A stretch of DNA of 64,000 nt, from NCBI GenBank assembly GCA_950295325.1, contig OX485805.1, positions 44,850,758 through 44,914,757 of the forward strand. Direction: 5' to 3'. Below are positions 39,105-52,178 of the stretch, in pieces. Below the pieces are notes generated by a model. That model saw nothing but the letters and a program-made list of their open reading frames with translations. It made no database searches and had not been told where the DNA came from. The position numbers and the translations under genes are program-made. The stretch is from Polytrichum commune (Eukaryota > Streptophyta > Polytrichopsida > Polytrichales > Polytrichaceae). Every line of letters starts with the position of its first letter. Position 1 is the stretch's first letter.

Positions 39105-42100
39105 CCTAACACAGTGTTGGCAAATGGAAACAGTACATAGTAATTGCTATCCGGAATATCAAACACTTCCTAAAACTTAGGGCCCAGCCGTTTCTTTATA
39201 CTTCTCCAAACTGGCCGCCAAGATTTGTTAATTTTGTTTGGTGCTTCTTGGCAGTAAGAAGTAGTGGGTCTCCGCTTCTTGGCACTCTTCAACATGTCTG
39301 TCAAGGTTTGCCAGACTTTCCTTGCATCCAAGGCTCCTCAACTTCAGATTCTACTCTTTCAAGCTGAATTTTGGAGATGACATTCTCAGGTCACCGAACT
39401 GCAATATCAAAGCAGGAATGTGCCATTGTAAGAATCATTTATGATTATTCACATACATGAGAGGATGCGGGACCATGCAATTGAGAAGGGTATGCATCCA
39501 TGCCCAAATCTTTCATCAACCAGATGTCCTCCTGCACAGCATTAACATTCCATTCACAAATTGTCTTCAAATAGCGTAAAATGAGAAATGTAAATTCATA
39601 GCACGTGAGAAAATGGTCCCATACTTCTAAGTTTGCACTCTCTTCTGTCAAACAGAATTTTATGACAGATAGAAAATATGCTCATGAAACATAATTCATG
39701 CAAATACCTCAAAACGGTGATATTGGTCAACAGCAATGTCTCCATTGGTGTTCCCAAGAATCTTCCCTGCAGGTTTGGAGGCATTAATATTCGCAGTCAA
39801 TTAGTTCTGATGGACAACTGACTCGACTTGTTGGCTATTCTGTATTTATCATCACGTTTACATATCCAGGCCAAATACTTGCAACAAAACTGAGATTTAA
39901 ACATACTCGTATGGCATTCTCAAGAGGTCAAAATATCCTTGTAAAAATCACTTCCGTGTGACTGTAGGTGTCGCAAATACTGTGACCTTTGCCATCTTCC
40001 ATAGCTGCTCCTTCATACTGCAGCGCAAGCCATGTGACAGTGTGCAACAAATCATTCCATGCATCCCACATTATGAAACTCGAAACTAAGATGTGTGCAT
40101 CTCAGCTCTCTAAAGCAAGCTCAGATCAAGGGTTGTCGGTTTTTATTTTATTTTCGTTTTCACAAAAGGAACTCACTCTTGTTTTTACAATACATGAATT
40201 CATTGGAGCATAACCGTTAAGCAATCAAATAAAGTTTATATGCATGAACTGCCTTTGGAAAGTAAATAGATTCTATGAATAGTAATAGATGAAAAGAGGG
40301 GATTTTGGCATGGAATTTGTCAATACAAAACAAAAATCATATAAAAAAATGTAAATGAGAAGTAAAAAAAGAAGAAGATGTGAAGGCTTGACATGTAGAG
40401 TTAAAAAAAAACAATAAATTTTATAAAAATAATTGATGGAGGAGGGCATTTTTGCATGGCATTTGTGGATTAATTTTTAAAATTAAATAATTTTGGTTTT
40501 AAAAGACATGAAGGCTTGACATGTAAAACAAAATAAGATAAAATAAAACATTGATGAAAAGAGATTTATGAATGGAGGCCATTTTTGCATGGTATTTGTG
40601 GATAACAAAACAATTAGAAAAAATGTAAATAGAAAGTTGAAAGAGAAGAAGACGTGGCTATCAAACCACATTGAAGATATATCTAGAGCACCCAAGCCAT
40701 GGGGTTCTACAAATATATACATATTAATCATAGTCCTCGTTGAAAATACTCACTTGTCACACATCGTTTGAGCAACATTATTTTAGTGCATCTCCCAAAC
40801 TCCGTACATACATAGAAATCACGGTTTTAAAATGCAAACAACAACTACAAATCTATGTATCAAACTTGTGTGTCTACTTCACAAATACTTTAAAATGTTA
40901 ATGCAATACATTAGGGGTGGCTTAAACCCAAGGCCTTAACGTGGATCTCATGGAATCTCATACATTGGGTGCTTCTATATTGTCTCTAGCGGTTGTCTCA
41001 GGCCCCTCACAATACAATCATGCCAAAACCATCTAGCAATGACGTTGTTTCATGAGTTAGACTCTAGTTCGAATATGCCCAATGCCCAATACAAGTTTGA
41101 CTCAACTCTAATCATATAGCAGCGCCGTGCATTGGACCGCCGCCATATCACATTTTCACATGTAAGAGAACAAGATAGACAACTCTTCAAAGGTTGTTTA
41201 CACCATGGACTGGGTTGTTGCCCCATGTTAGAGGGCATTTTCCCATGGTCACACTTCATGGTCCGATCTCTTAAAAATGCAATTTAAAGCCTTTGGGCCC
41301 CTAACTAGGTGTAACCCAAATGTGGACCAAGAGAGGTGATCATGCACCAAAAAGTGGATGTGTTGATTTTTTTAATATACATTTGTCCAAAGAAGGCAAT
41401 TTTGGGGAAAAAATCATTTGTTTGACCTTCTCCCCTTCTTTCCTCGTAACTTTGGAAACGTTTGGCCAAGTGTGCGTACGTGTTTGTGTGTTAAACATCG
41501 TTGTCACAACTCACACATGACTTCATTTTTTCTTCGTTTTTTATTTCGTTGTCCTGATCATGAAGTAGTATGATCGACCAAGTAAAACTTTATATGAATA
41601 CTTGTTGGAGGGTTGGTAAAAATTGCCATGTATCTCATAGAAATAAAACCCCGAGCCTTTAGGGGTAAACAATTATTAAACATGTAAAAACACTTTGAGG
41701 TGCATTGAGCCTTTAGATTCTTTTACTCTTACTATCTTCATCTAGTGGTTGAGATAAGAAAGACAAGAAGAGAAGTGATTGCTTGAAGGGCCAATCTCAT
41801 CCCAATCTCATGGTCAAATGGAAACTCAAATGTTGGGCAATGTGCACAACATACAACCACCGTTACAATTTTGATAATAAAAACAATGGAAAAGGCATGC
41901 ATGATAGTCAAAAAGAAGGAGAACCTTCACATTGACAACTTTTCCATTTTCACTCTACTTCTAGGTTTTGAAATGACAATCTTCAAGTAGATCATACATG
42001 ATCATTCGCAATTCCTAGCCACGTGAGACAATCCATTATTTGGTCCACAAGGCCTAAGAAATTGTTTGTGGAGTTGGAAGTGCCCATAATAGGACCACAT

Positions 42101-45100
42101 GCCTTAGATGAGATCTCAAATTGGTACGAATTCCATTTCCAAGCCTTCGAAAGAGGGACATCTTTACCCTTGAAGCATAGATTCTTAAAATGATGATCCA
42201 TTGTTTTTAATTTGGAATTCTGAACACTAAAAATGAAACATTCTACAAATTTTCCATGTACGAAATCGTCCATAAAAAATCCCTAAAAATCATTTCAAAA
42301 AATGGATGAAAATTCCAACTTCTATATGAAATTGGATGGAATTTTTGTGTAATCACCCATATGTGGCTTTGTACTCCAGTGATTTAAAGCCAATGCTCCT
42401 CTCTTGGAAACCTGGAAATTAAATCTAAAACATTAATTCTTTAATTTTGGAAAAAACCCTCAGTGCCTTACAATGTCTAGGGAGATTTTTGGGCATAAGT
42501 GGTCAATATCCTAGTGTTTTCAAGTTCAACCGGTTACATGTTGGGACCAACTTGCAATTTTTCTCAACTGGGTTTTCCTCAAAGTCAACAAGTTCATCTG
42601 TAACTAAGTTAGCGTTGGTTCCCCTATTCATTGTTGCCTTCAAGACACACTATATCAGGCCTCATTGATTAGTCTTTCTATAAATAAATGCATAAAACGC
42701 ATAAAACAATTAGACCGGTGCGCATAAATTAAGATAAAAACATTTTGAAACTACTCATGGAGCATCTCGACAACAAGTCTGCGGAGTCCGATGCGTAGTT
42801 CGCACTCCTAACAGTCGTCCTTGTTGATCAAAATATTCTCACTGTGAACACAATAAAACACACCACACACAATGCCACATGAAACACTCTCTAGTTGTCC
42901 AATTCGGAACACTTTCCAACCATTTCTTATTTTATGCGCCCCGAGAGCACAGTGCACATAAAATAAGCTAATATATTTAATTAATGCGAACGCCTAATTT
43001 TATGAGGCCTGCACTATATGGTTGTCATCCAAGCTACAATCACTCTCGGGGACACTTATTGCAAGCTGCTTGTGCCATGCTCGTCCTTGAAGTTCAAACC
43101 ATGTCCTATCTATGCGTCACTCGGGACAACAACAAGACATGATTGATTGCCAAAAATTAAAGTCGGTAAATGTATATTCATGGTGTGTGGGCATGATGAT
43201 CATTGCATTACAGTTTAAATGCCTTCTACTTGCATTATCTTCTATTTCAATTCATTATGAATGGACTTATGTCAACAAGGTTTGCCCAAACCTAACGGGT
43301 ATCAACATGAAGCATGTCACGATTTCCACTTACAAATGTCTTGAATTACTGTCATTTTTCATCCCAAGTAAAGTTTCCTTCCATCTATATACAAATGAAG
43401 CTTGTGACGGTGGGAGTTTACGAAAGATCGTGAACACATGTCCAAGTAGCTTTGCAAAAAAAAAGGATACATGTCAAATATTCTTTTCCGAAATAAACAT
43501 GTCACAAAAAGGAAACAAATGTAGAAAGGTGGGAACTACACGTGCAAACGGTGGGCATGGTGGGGAAACTAGGGGGAGGTGGCGGGCGTGCAGCTAAGGT
43601 GACGACATGGCATGGGGGATAGGAGAAAGCATGCATGACTATCAATTCAAAACAACTTTTCCCCTCCTTTTCTTAAAGCTATAATTTTGTCTAATTAGTG
43701 TGGGTTATCATTTGAAGTTATGAATTGCTAAGTACTTTTTTAGTGAGGTATTATTTTTTATCCAAATAATATAAGTGGTTGGTATGCACATTGAAGAATA
43801 TGATATAACTTAGTTGGTTAATAATGATAACATCAGTATAAAGATATGGCAATGAGTAGCTCCAAATGGTAACCTTGGCACACTAATTAGACAAAAAAAT
43901 GTATATGGGGGCATGGTGGCATCGTGGTTGGTCATTGGGGGGTGGGGGGGCTTATGTTCATGATCATGGGCATGGGCATACATGCGTATGGTAGGTAAAC
44001 AACGGCATGGGTGCATGGATGCATGGGTGCTCAACGTTTGGTTCACCTAGGATATTAATTCATATGCAGGGGTGCAACGGATTGGAGTGGCATGGGTTCA
44101 AGCTAGTATCATTCATGTGTACTCATAATTGGATGGAGACTAGGTCTAAATGCTCCCATTGGTCTAGACCTCGTGACTTGTAGTTGTAATTTTGATACCC
44201 TTACCCATACATGATTGACTCTTGTGTTTGATATATCATGTGGTGTCATCCATATGGCCATTCTATTTTGTCATTAGTATCTTATACATTGTAGAAGGCT
44301 CACTATTTCATCTTTACCTATGTCGGAATGTAGTTTTCACGTGGGATACAAATGGTCTTAGCAATTGTGAGCATGACACATGCCAAACATTTAGGGGAAA
44401 GTTATTATTTTATGACAAAATAAAGAGACATCCATGGTACCATATGATTAAGTCATTTAAATCAAAGAAATTGACCATGACTAGTGATACATGAAAGCTT
44501 ATGAGGTATTTTCAAAGGAGTACAATTTAGTGGTATTTAGAATATATTATTTAAGTTAATTTTTATTTTCAAATTATAATATACAATTAAAATCACATCA
44601 TAATTATACTTCTACACCTATTCACCTAACTATGTAACGGAATCCTTACTGGAAATGCATGAAGATGGTGATCATGTTTGTGATGTATCTAGCTTATTCT
44701 TATAGCATTTGGAATTAGGAATTTATTTGAAGTACTTATCAATTTATTAGATACATAAATTAATTTATGTTTTGCATTATTTGATCTACGATTTATTCAT
44801 TTGGCATGGGTTAGTTTGCACCCCTCACATACTTAATATTGGCTATGCATATATGACAGGTGTGTGACCATTGCAAAGACGTATCAATTTCCCATTCATG
44901 TGTTTGAGTCGTGATTATCTATTGGACACACTAGTTAGAATTGCCCTTTGGAGGTCAACCCCATATTCCTAAACCCTAAAGCCATGTATCAAGGTGATTC
45001 TTTAAAATTATGGTTCTCAAAACTTCAAATAGTTGCACTTTATTCATATATGTGATTGTTTAAAATCAAAACCCAATCAAAAAACCTTCTTAAAAACCGT

Positions 45101-45756
45101 TGGTTCTTTGTTGGATCTTTAAAAAAAAATTAAATAAACAGGGCCAAAGGTTCATATATTATGAAAACTCTCAAAACCTGAAAACCAAAGGTTCTTTGCT
45201 TCTAGATTTGTTTGTGAAAAGTGGAACTGGAAGTTAGTAACAAAATCAAATACCCACCCAAAATTGGTAAAAACCTCAATGCACACAAATACAAACTAAA
45301 TTGGATGGAAGACCTCTTTGTTGAGCTCAAATAATAATGTTTAACTCAACATGATCATATGCAGGACATAAACATGAGGGTATGATCTAAATCCATAGCA
45401 CAAAATTGGACTCTCAACCACAAAAGAACCTTAAGCCGCAAGATTACTCTAACCCAACAACCAAGCTATCAATGACAATAAAACCTCGAGCCGCTCCAAT
45501 ACTCTAAACCAAAATCTAAACTCTTTCTCATAGCAAATCCTACGGCAACACCAACAATCTCAAGCAAAAAACAAAACCCACAGCCACAACGTAGGGAGAA
45601 CTTGGAAACCCTAGGAAAGACGTTGACAACTAAACCCTTGTCATCCACCCTCTGTAGGTCCAAAATGAACATAAATTTCATCAATTAATTTCAATTCAAC
45701 CCATTTATATTTTCACCAATTTTTTTCCTTCTCTAACATCATAACATTAAATAACA
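39105..45756. other. 6.6-kb gene desert
   Basis: The first few hundred bases are the upstream flank of the SINA-type gene. Further on the DNA is AT-rich with the direct repeats at 40285-40660. A 161-codon plus frame at 43112-43597 does not begin with ATG in a good context and has no domain. I see no RNA gene or transposon ends here. Confidence 0.5.
40285..40660. repeat. Three diverged direct repeats of ~130-140 bp
   Basis: The words GGCATTTTTGCATGG(C/T)ATTTGTGGA (or close matches), GGCTTGACATGTA and AAATGTAAAT(G/A)AGAA-like stretches recur near 40310, 40440 and 40575. The units are diverged and contain A-rich spacers. Confidence 0.65.
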
Positions 45757-46152
45757 AGAGCAAAGGTAGCTCTACTTTTGAGTTTTACTTAGGCTATATT
45801 TAATCTATTTGGGTAGTTACTTTCAATGCTTAGAATTAATTATGTCGGTTTCTAGGACAAAGCTAATGCCAAGTGGTGGCAAAGGTTCTAATCTAGGCTA
45901 ATTATGATCTAAACAAATCTAAATAGCTATAAAGCAGCGCGAAAGTTGGCGAGGTCAAAAAGGTAGTTGCACTTTTTGGAAAATTCTCCCAATACCCGCA
46001 TTGGAAACCTCTTTGATACCTTTTTGAAGCTATTGTATTTGATTAATTATCCATTCATTCACCCTTGCTTTGCAAGCTCTTCCCTTCTTGTTAAGGTAAT
46101 ATTGTGGGTACTCAAAGGGTACCCTCCTAGCATTGCTACTTAATGTTATGAA
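45757..46152. repeat. Direct repeat, left copy (~395 bp)
   Basis: It starts AGAGCAAAGGTAGC and ends near CATTGCTACTTAATG, and matches 46468-46862 over its whole length, sharing GTCGGT(T/G)TCTAGGACAAA, GCCAAGTGGTGG and ACTCAAAGGGTACCCTCCTA. The arrangement of two ~395-bp direct copies around a 315-bp middle resembles a TRIM-type miniature retrotransposon, but no primer-binding site or polypurine tract is clear. Confidence 0.8.
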
Positions 46153-46424
46153 TCATTATTGGAGAACATGTATTACTTCTAAGGAAAATATAATATTCCC
46201 ACATTCTTGCACCTCTATCTTAATTATAATTCATTTTTCCCATTTTGGAATACCCTTGATTTTTCTAAATAATTTTCAAAAATTTATCCATATGTATTAT
46301 GTGTCACCCTATAATTGTTTCCATTTTGTTTCTAGGTTACTAGAGGCTCTAAATTATTCTAGTGAGGTTGATTGGGGATGGATAAAAAACAAACCTGAAG
46401 TAGCAAGCCCGGATTGACCTTCCC

Positions 46425-46466
46425 AAAAGAGCATCAAACCAACGCGTGCCGGTTTGGTGCTCTTTT
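46425..46466. repeat. 16-bp-stem hairpin at the edge of the right direct repeat
   Basis: AAAAGAGCATCAAACC (46425-46440) pairs with GGTTTGGTGCTCTTTT (46451-46466) with one T/G wobble, around a 10-base loop AACGCGTGCC. The stem ends two bases before the right 395-bp copy. Confidence 0.8.
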
Positions 46467-46467
46467 A

Positions 46468-46862
46468 AGAGCAAAGGTAGCACTAAGTTTGAGTTTAGTA
46501 GGCTATTTTTAATCTATTTGCGTAGTTACGTTTAATGCTTAGTATTTATTATGTCGGTGTCTAGGACAAAACAAATGCCAAGTGGTGGTAAAGGTTCTAA
46601 TCTACGCTAAATTACGATCTAAACAAATCTAAATAGCTATAAAGCAACGGGAAAGTTGGTGAGATCATAAAGGTAGTTGCACTTTTTGGGAAAGTCTCCT
46701 GACACCCGCATTGGAAATGTCTTTGATACCTTTTTGAAGATTCTATATTTGATAATTATCCATTCATTCACCCTTGCTTTGCAAACGTTTCCCTTCTTGT
46801 TGAGGTAAATTTGCGGGTACTCAAAGGGTACCCTCCTAGCATTGCTACTTAATGTCATGATT
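46468..46862. repeat. Direct repeat, right copy (~395 bp)
   Basis: Second copy of 45757-46152, with scattered substitutions and small indels. Both copies end at the same word before unrelated flanks. Confidence 0.8.
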
Positions 46863-47194
46863 CCCCTAGGTAGGCCTTGTAATGGCAATTAATGTTAATT
46901 AATATTGAAATTTCCATGTTAACATTTTTTCCCCCCCATGGACATAACACAAATTAGAAGTATAGGAATTACAAAACAAAGGAAGGATTGCTTGATGTAT
47001 GAGATATTTTCCAATGAAAATTTGGAGTACCTCATAAATCCATATGGATCAATTTCAACAATATCTTGGATTCTTAAGTTACCAAATACATGGTACATGT
47101 AATTCAATCTTCATGTCCCAAGACATATATTCCTTCATATTAGATGTATTTGCACTCCAAATACATGATTGAGTATAATAGCACTACATAATTT
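46863..47194. other. AT-rich intergenic DNA, no gene seen
   Basis: Nothing recognisable between the right direct repeat and the family A element. Confidence 0.5.
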
Positions 47195-47650
47195 TTGGTA
47201 TTTAGTGTCGCATGTGTAATAGCATGACTTCCCCAATTTTGAGGCGTATGCTCGGTTAAACTTATGATCGACAACTTCATCACAAGGGTCACCTCATGAC
47301 ACTTGGAGTTCAAGTGCGCTTACTAATATATTGGCATGAGTATGTTAAACAATGTTATGAGGTGTATGCTTATGTTACACAATGGTCTACAAGTTGACTA
47401 AAGTGTACACAAATGACACTTGGCATTAGTATGCTCAAAAATATCTTCCTCTTGCATACTAAAATGCAAAACTATCATCTCAAGTATTCCAAAGTGCTAC
47501 GCTAAATGTCATAATGTTTTCTCACCTAATAAAGTTACTTATGATGACAAATAGTAATAATATTGGCAATTAGTGGACATAACATTTTGAAACCTTTACA
47601 CATCTAGTTTAGGCCATTTGCAAATAGTGTCTATGACACTAAATACCATA
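47195..47650. mobile_element. Non-autonomous inverted-repeat element, family A copy 2
   Basis: The left end TTGGTATTTAGTGTCGCAT is inverted at the right end (ATGACACTAAATACCATAA). The interior aligns with 5417-5884 from end to end at roughly 80 percent by eye. Two full-length copies with shared ends support a transposon family; no target duplication was resolved. Confidence 0.75.
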
Positions 47651-49114
47651 AATGATGTGCAATGATTAACCTACAATATAGTAATAGTAAATTATAATAA
47701 GATAGTATCACTAGGTATATTTAGATGTCATTAGGTAATTTGTAAATGATATATCGAGATTAATAAACCTCAATCAATTAATAAGCCTTAATCTATTATA
47801 CATTTGTGTAGATATACAATTTATATTTGTGCATGATGCAAAGTATGCTTGCATACATGCTTGAGGTTTGTGGCATGTATGTAAACTCATCCATTATGGA
47901 TGAGAGGAATCCAATAAAAGCATGTCCCCTATAGGTTGAGGGTCAATTCATTCCCACTAGACTTCATCAAACTAATTTTGGGTTCTTGATGTCATTTTCA
48001 TAACCAACAAAAAATAAAACATTTATCAGCTACCTAAAATTGGAAATAATGTAATGACATGGATTAGCATCCTAGGGCTTTGGTTTCCAGTGCATTCTAC
48101 CACTATGGACCATTCAATCGTAGTGGGATATTTAGGTGAACCGTAATAGATTACTTTGCAGTGCATGACCCTACCAAATGGAATTGTATATTACTTTTGA
48201 CAAGCCATGTTGCACACCCGGTCAGAATAAGGAGCCCTCTCCAATAACGATAATTTCAACTGAACAGGTGTGAACTTAAGGGTTTGCCTTTGACTAAGAT
48301 TTACATGTGCCCATTCATTGTGGTGTTTACCTTTAAAATGATGCAATATTCTTTAAGATCCCTTTCACTTTTGTGATTCAATTTAGGAGTTACAGAAAGG
48401 CAAAGAGCTTGTGGCAAAAAAAAGAAAATTAGATCAACTTGAAGATGAAGCAATAGCATAATTCATGTTGGTGACAAACCTAAGTAGGCTCTTTTCCTTC
48501 GGTTTCTTCCAATTGGTGGTGTGGACTTTGAATACTCAAATCTCATACTTAATGGGCTTGGACCTATTGAACCATGTGTGCATGTGGTGTAATCGGTAAT
48601 TCATACATGCCACATCATATGTGACATGTCAATTGTAGGGTGACCTTCTAAGGATTTCCGGTGCACTTTACCACTATGGATCACCTAATGGATGGGATGG
48701 CAAATATTGTTCAAGTGATCTACATGCATGCCGACTTTGGATCAAATCATGAGACTTGTGAGAATTTTGTCATTGGTAGACACATGTGCATTATAAAAGG
48801 ACACGATTCTTTCATATCTCGCATTCAATCAAGAGCAACGGAAGATGTTTGAGACATCTTGCAAAATGCAACAAAGAAAGCAATATCATCAATTTGGTTA
48901 AGGTGTTAGTGTTTGATATGATGATGATGATGATGATGATGATGCTCGGCAAAACGTTGGGCAATATCATTCTTGTGTTTCTCTATATTTGTGGCTAGGA
49001 CGAACCAACTTGTACACTGGTTCCTTGGAGGCAAGGGTTTAGGCATCCAACAAGAAACAAGTGTATGGGTTGGTTCGCCCAAATCCTAAATTTGGATGCC
49101 AAGGCCTATGATCG
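47651..49114. other. Intergenic DNA with (ATG)n repeat
   Basis: AT-rich, without a supported gene. Nine ATG units lie at 48918-48944. Confidence 0.5.
48918..48944. repeat. (ATG)9 microsatellite
   Basis: Nine uninterrupted ATG triplets. Confidence 0.9.
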
Positions 49115-49320
49115 GAAAGAACCGGCAACTAGTTATAGATGAACTGGTTGAGTTTGAAAAACAACCAGTTGAAGTTCAAGACTTCAGAAATATTACCAAT
49201 CATTTTAGAGGAATCTATAGAAGAATATACCCCAATTTATTAAAGGAAACCCACAGATGCCAACATTTAACCGGTTGGACTTGCAAACACTAGCATCTCA
49301 ACCGATTATGCCCCAAAATC
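49115..49320. repeat. Dispersed repeat, family C copy 2
   Basis: Diverged relative of 24567-24755; shared words are listed under that entry. It lies just upstream of the interrupted repeat at 49440. Confidence 0.6.
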
Positions 49321-49439
49321 TCCCCGATCACTGGCCAAGGCTTGAGGCCAGAATGTTGGTGGGATGTCTCGAAGCTCGGGAAAGTGAATAGTCTCAATGG
49401 CCTTTGGCCAGTAATCAAGAGCTACATATATCACAAGGA

Positions 49440-49563
49440 AGGAAAACGGAGCAATTAATTAATGGAGTATTAAGTATACATGTTGCGTGCAGCCACAATA
49501 GACCAAGCACTCGGAAGCGACTCCCGAGTAGATATGTACAGACAATTTGGAAGGAGCACCATA
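49440..49563. repeat. Resident repeat (family D), left part interrupted by the foldback element
   Basis: It matches 53310-53412, sharing GAGTAGATA(T/G)GTAC and GACAATTTGG(A/G)AGGAGCACCA. The match stops at 49564, where the foldback element begins, and resumes on its far side at 50811. Confidence 0.7.
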
Positions 49564-50816
49564 AATTTAGGGCTGGCATTCAACCTCCCCCTACGAGCTT
49601 TTCGGGGGAGGAAGATCCGGGCAAGGGCAACCCTCTAAAAAGAAATCAAGATTTTCTGGACCTGACCAAAAACTTCTGCCCGTTTCGTCTGACTTCGAAA
49701 AGACCATTGCCCTTGCATTCTTGAAGCCCACTTATCCACAAATCTCATATTGAGTGCACTTCACCTTCAAGGTCCAAAACCCAGTATATTTGTTCACTTC
49801 CATTGAGTAAATGAGCAATTCACCGGGATTTTACTTTGGATGTGCAACCGTCAATAAAACATGTAATCAACTTGGAAGCCAAAAACATTACAAAACCCTC
49901 ATTAGCATTGAGGTTAGAATTTTTGTGACTTACCATTGAAAGGGTCTTTGTCATTCTAAAATGGAACTAAAATTAGTTTTATTTATTTATTTTTAGTATA
50001 TTTATTCTATAATAGTTTAAGGTAATACCTTCTACTTCCACAAAGTATTCATACACATTCAAACTAATTAAGTGTGATTGAATGTAATTAAGTCTAATTA
50101 ATCCTAATTAAATAAATTAAATCAAGAAGTATGCTAACAAAATTAATTAAGCCTAATTAATTATATAATAACAAACTGGAATTAAAGATGATTAATTCAG
50201 ATATGAGGAACGATGTGCTAAATTACACTTGTTTGGAATGTGTATGTATTCTTGTAGAAACCTAGGCCTTGCGCTCAATTACCTTCTAATATGGTTATTT
50301 AGACTTAATTACATTCAATCACACTTAATTAGTTGAAATGTGTATGCATACTTTGTGAGAGTAGAAGGTATTAACCTGAACTATTATAAAATAAACATAC
50401 TAGAAATAAAACATTATTTGTAGTCCCTTCCATTTTAGAATGACAAAGACGCTTTGAATGGTAAGTTACAAAAATTATGACCCCAATGCCAATGAGGGTT
50501 TTGTAATATTTTCAACTTCCAAGTTAATTACATGCTTTATTGACAGTTCACTTCCGGAATGAAATCCCAATCAATGGTTACTTTATTAAGTGGAAGTACA
50601 CACACATACACATATTAGATTTTGAACCTTGAAGGTGAAGTGTACTCCATATGGGATTTGTGGACAAGTGACCTTCAAGAATGCAAGGGCAATGATTTTT
50701 TTGAAGTTTGGCAGGGCGGTCCAGAAAATCTTGATTTCTTTTGGGAGGGTTGCCCCTGCCCATATCTACCTCCCCCGAAAAGCTCGTAGGGGGAGGTTGA
50801 AGGTCGGCTGAAATTG
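49564..50816. mobile_element. 1.25-kb foldback element with ~530-bp inverted arms
   Basis: The left arm (49564-50097) and right arm (50300-50816) are imperfect inverted copies over nearly their whole length. Shared blocks include TTCAACCTCCCCCTACGAGC and GAAATCAAGATTTTCTGGAC near the tips, CACTTCACCTTCAAGG, ACAAAACCCTCATT and AATTAAGTGTGATTGAATGT next to the loop. The loop is 50098-50299. AAATT occurs at both edges and once at the matching empty position at 53414, so a short target duplication is likely. There is no transposase frame. A transcript across it would form a long hairpin RNA. Confidence 0.85.
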
Positions 50817-51010
50817 AGTCCAAGGTCCAGGTGTCGGTACTTAGGGACCTGGACTTTGCAACCCATGAAGGTAGGGCCAGGACTAGATGCCCAAGGCTTG
50901 CGTAACTCAAACGCAGAACAGTGCAAGGACGGCAGAGCTCCAGTAAATACAGATACTTTATGTAGGACAGTAACAGCTAAAGTAGAGGGAATCTTCCCAA
51001 GAATTCGGGC
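50811..51010. repeat. Resident repeat (family D), right part
   Basis: It continues the match to 53.2-53.5 kb: AGTCCAAGGTCCAGGTGTCG, then (with order changes) GAACAGTGCAAGGACGGC and AATCTTCCCAAGAAT. Together with 49440-49563 it flanks the foldback element. Confidence 0.65.
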
Positions 51011-52178
51011 CCTGAGGTATCACTGAGTGCAGGTGACTGCGTCTTATGAAAATCTGGCCATGATCCTGGCAAGGAAATGCACTCTGCGCCCAGCTTCTTC
51101 TTCCCCGCCATAGCCACCTTCCTCTTGCGCTGCCGTCTCTCATTCTACTACTCTCTGAGCTCCCTCTCCAAGTGGGAGGAATTCATGTTCTATCCCGCCT
51201 GATTGACGACCAGAAGGTTGTCAAGCGTCTGTTGTTGTTTCACAATCCGTTGAGTCTGTTAATATGGGTGCGTTCAGCTCGCGTCTGTACGTCCTGCTAG
51301 AATTCTCACTATTGAATTTCTCCATATAGATCCAACACCCCGAATACATAGGATGAAACAACATCTCCACTGCCAGCCGTGATCGACCACGCAACGGAAT
51401 TGGGTTAGTGAGTCTTTTGAAATGAGTGGTTGTTCTTCGGAATCTCTGTGCTGGGTGTTGAAAGACACGGTTCGTGAGGATGACGAGCGGGAATCTGGAG
51501 GGCGATTGATCTCAAGACACATATATATATCCGGCTTCTTACATAGGTATGCGTAACCCCTTCCTATTTGAAAATTGCATGACTTTCTCTCCAGATTAGT
51601 TTGTTCAGATCCTTTTGCATGCTAGTAGAATGATTTGGGGAGTTAGTTATGAAGCGCATCACAAGTGCACACTGGAGTTTCAGGTAGGGACCCAACTCAA
51701 AGACGTGGGAGTCTAGCCCTGGTCATGACGATATATAGTCACCAATGAAAGTAACCCACTCCGTTGTAGACCCCTCCTTCCCTGCCATAGCCACCCTTCG
51801 CTCCTCTTGCCATTGGCTCTCGTCGTCCAACATAGCTCGCTCTCGCGATCAACCAGTTAGCACCACTTTGTGATGCCGGACAGGAAGCACATGACGAGTG
51901 ATGCAAGTTGTGGTGAAAATTTTGATAAGTTAGTGCAGAATAGTGTACATTGAGTTCCGGCTCCATTAATTTCTTGGTTCAAGTCTGTTGGCTCCACACA
52001 TCCTGTAGTGTCCTGTACCAATCTGTTGTCCGTTTTCATGTGAGATTTTATTCTAAACCAAATCTAGAGTTGGAGGATCTTAAATTTCATGAGAGGCAAG
52101 TTCAAATATATTTTCGAATTCAGTGGTTTCAAATATGTTGATATGGACTCTGGCAAGCTTATGCCTGTAGGTGTCTAA
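51011..52178. other. Intergenic DNA, somewhat richer in GC
   Basis: Two places (near 51105 and 51782) share CCATAGCCACC followed by CTCTTGC, hinting at a further old duplication. Short frames occur on both strands, none with a domain. No gene is supported. Confidence 0.45.

Noticed and set aside
43112-43597. 161-codon plus-strand open frame
   Set aside because: No domain, no splice partner, an ATG-less beginning and composition like the surrounding desert. It may be chance or a decayed element.
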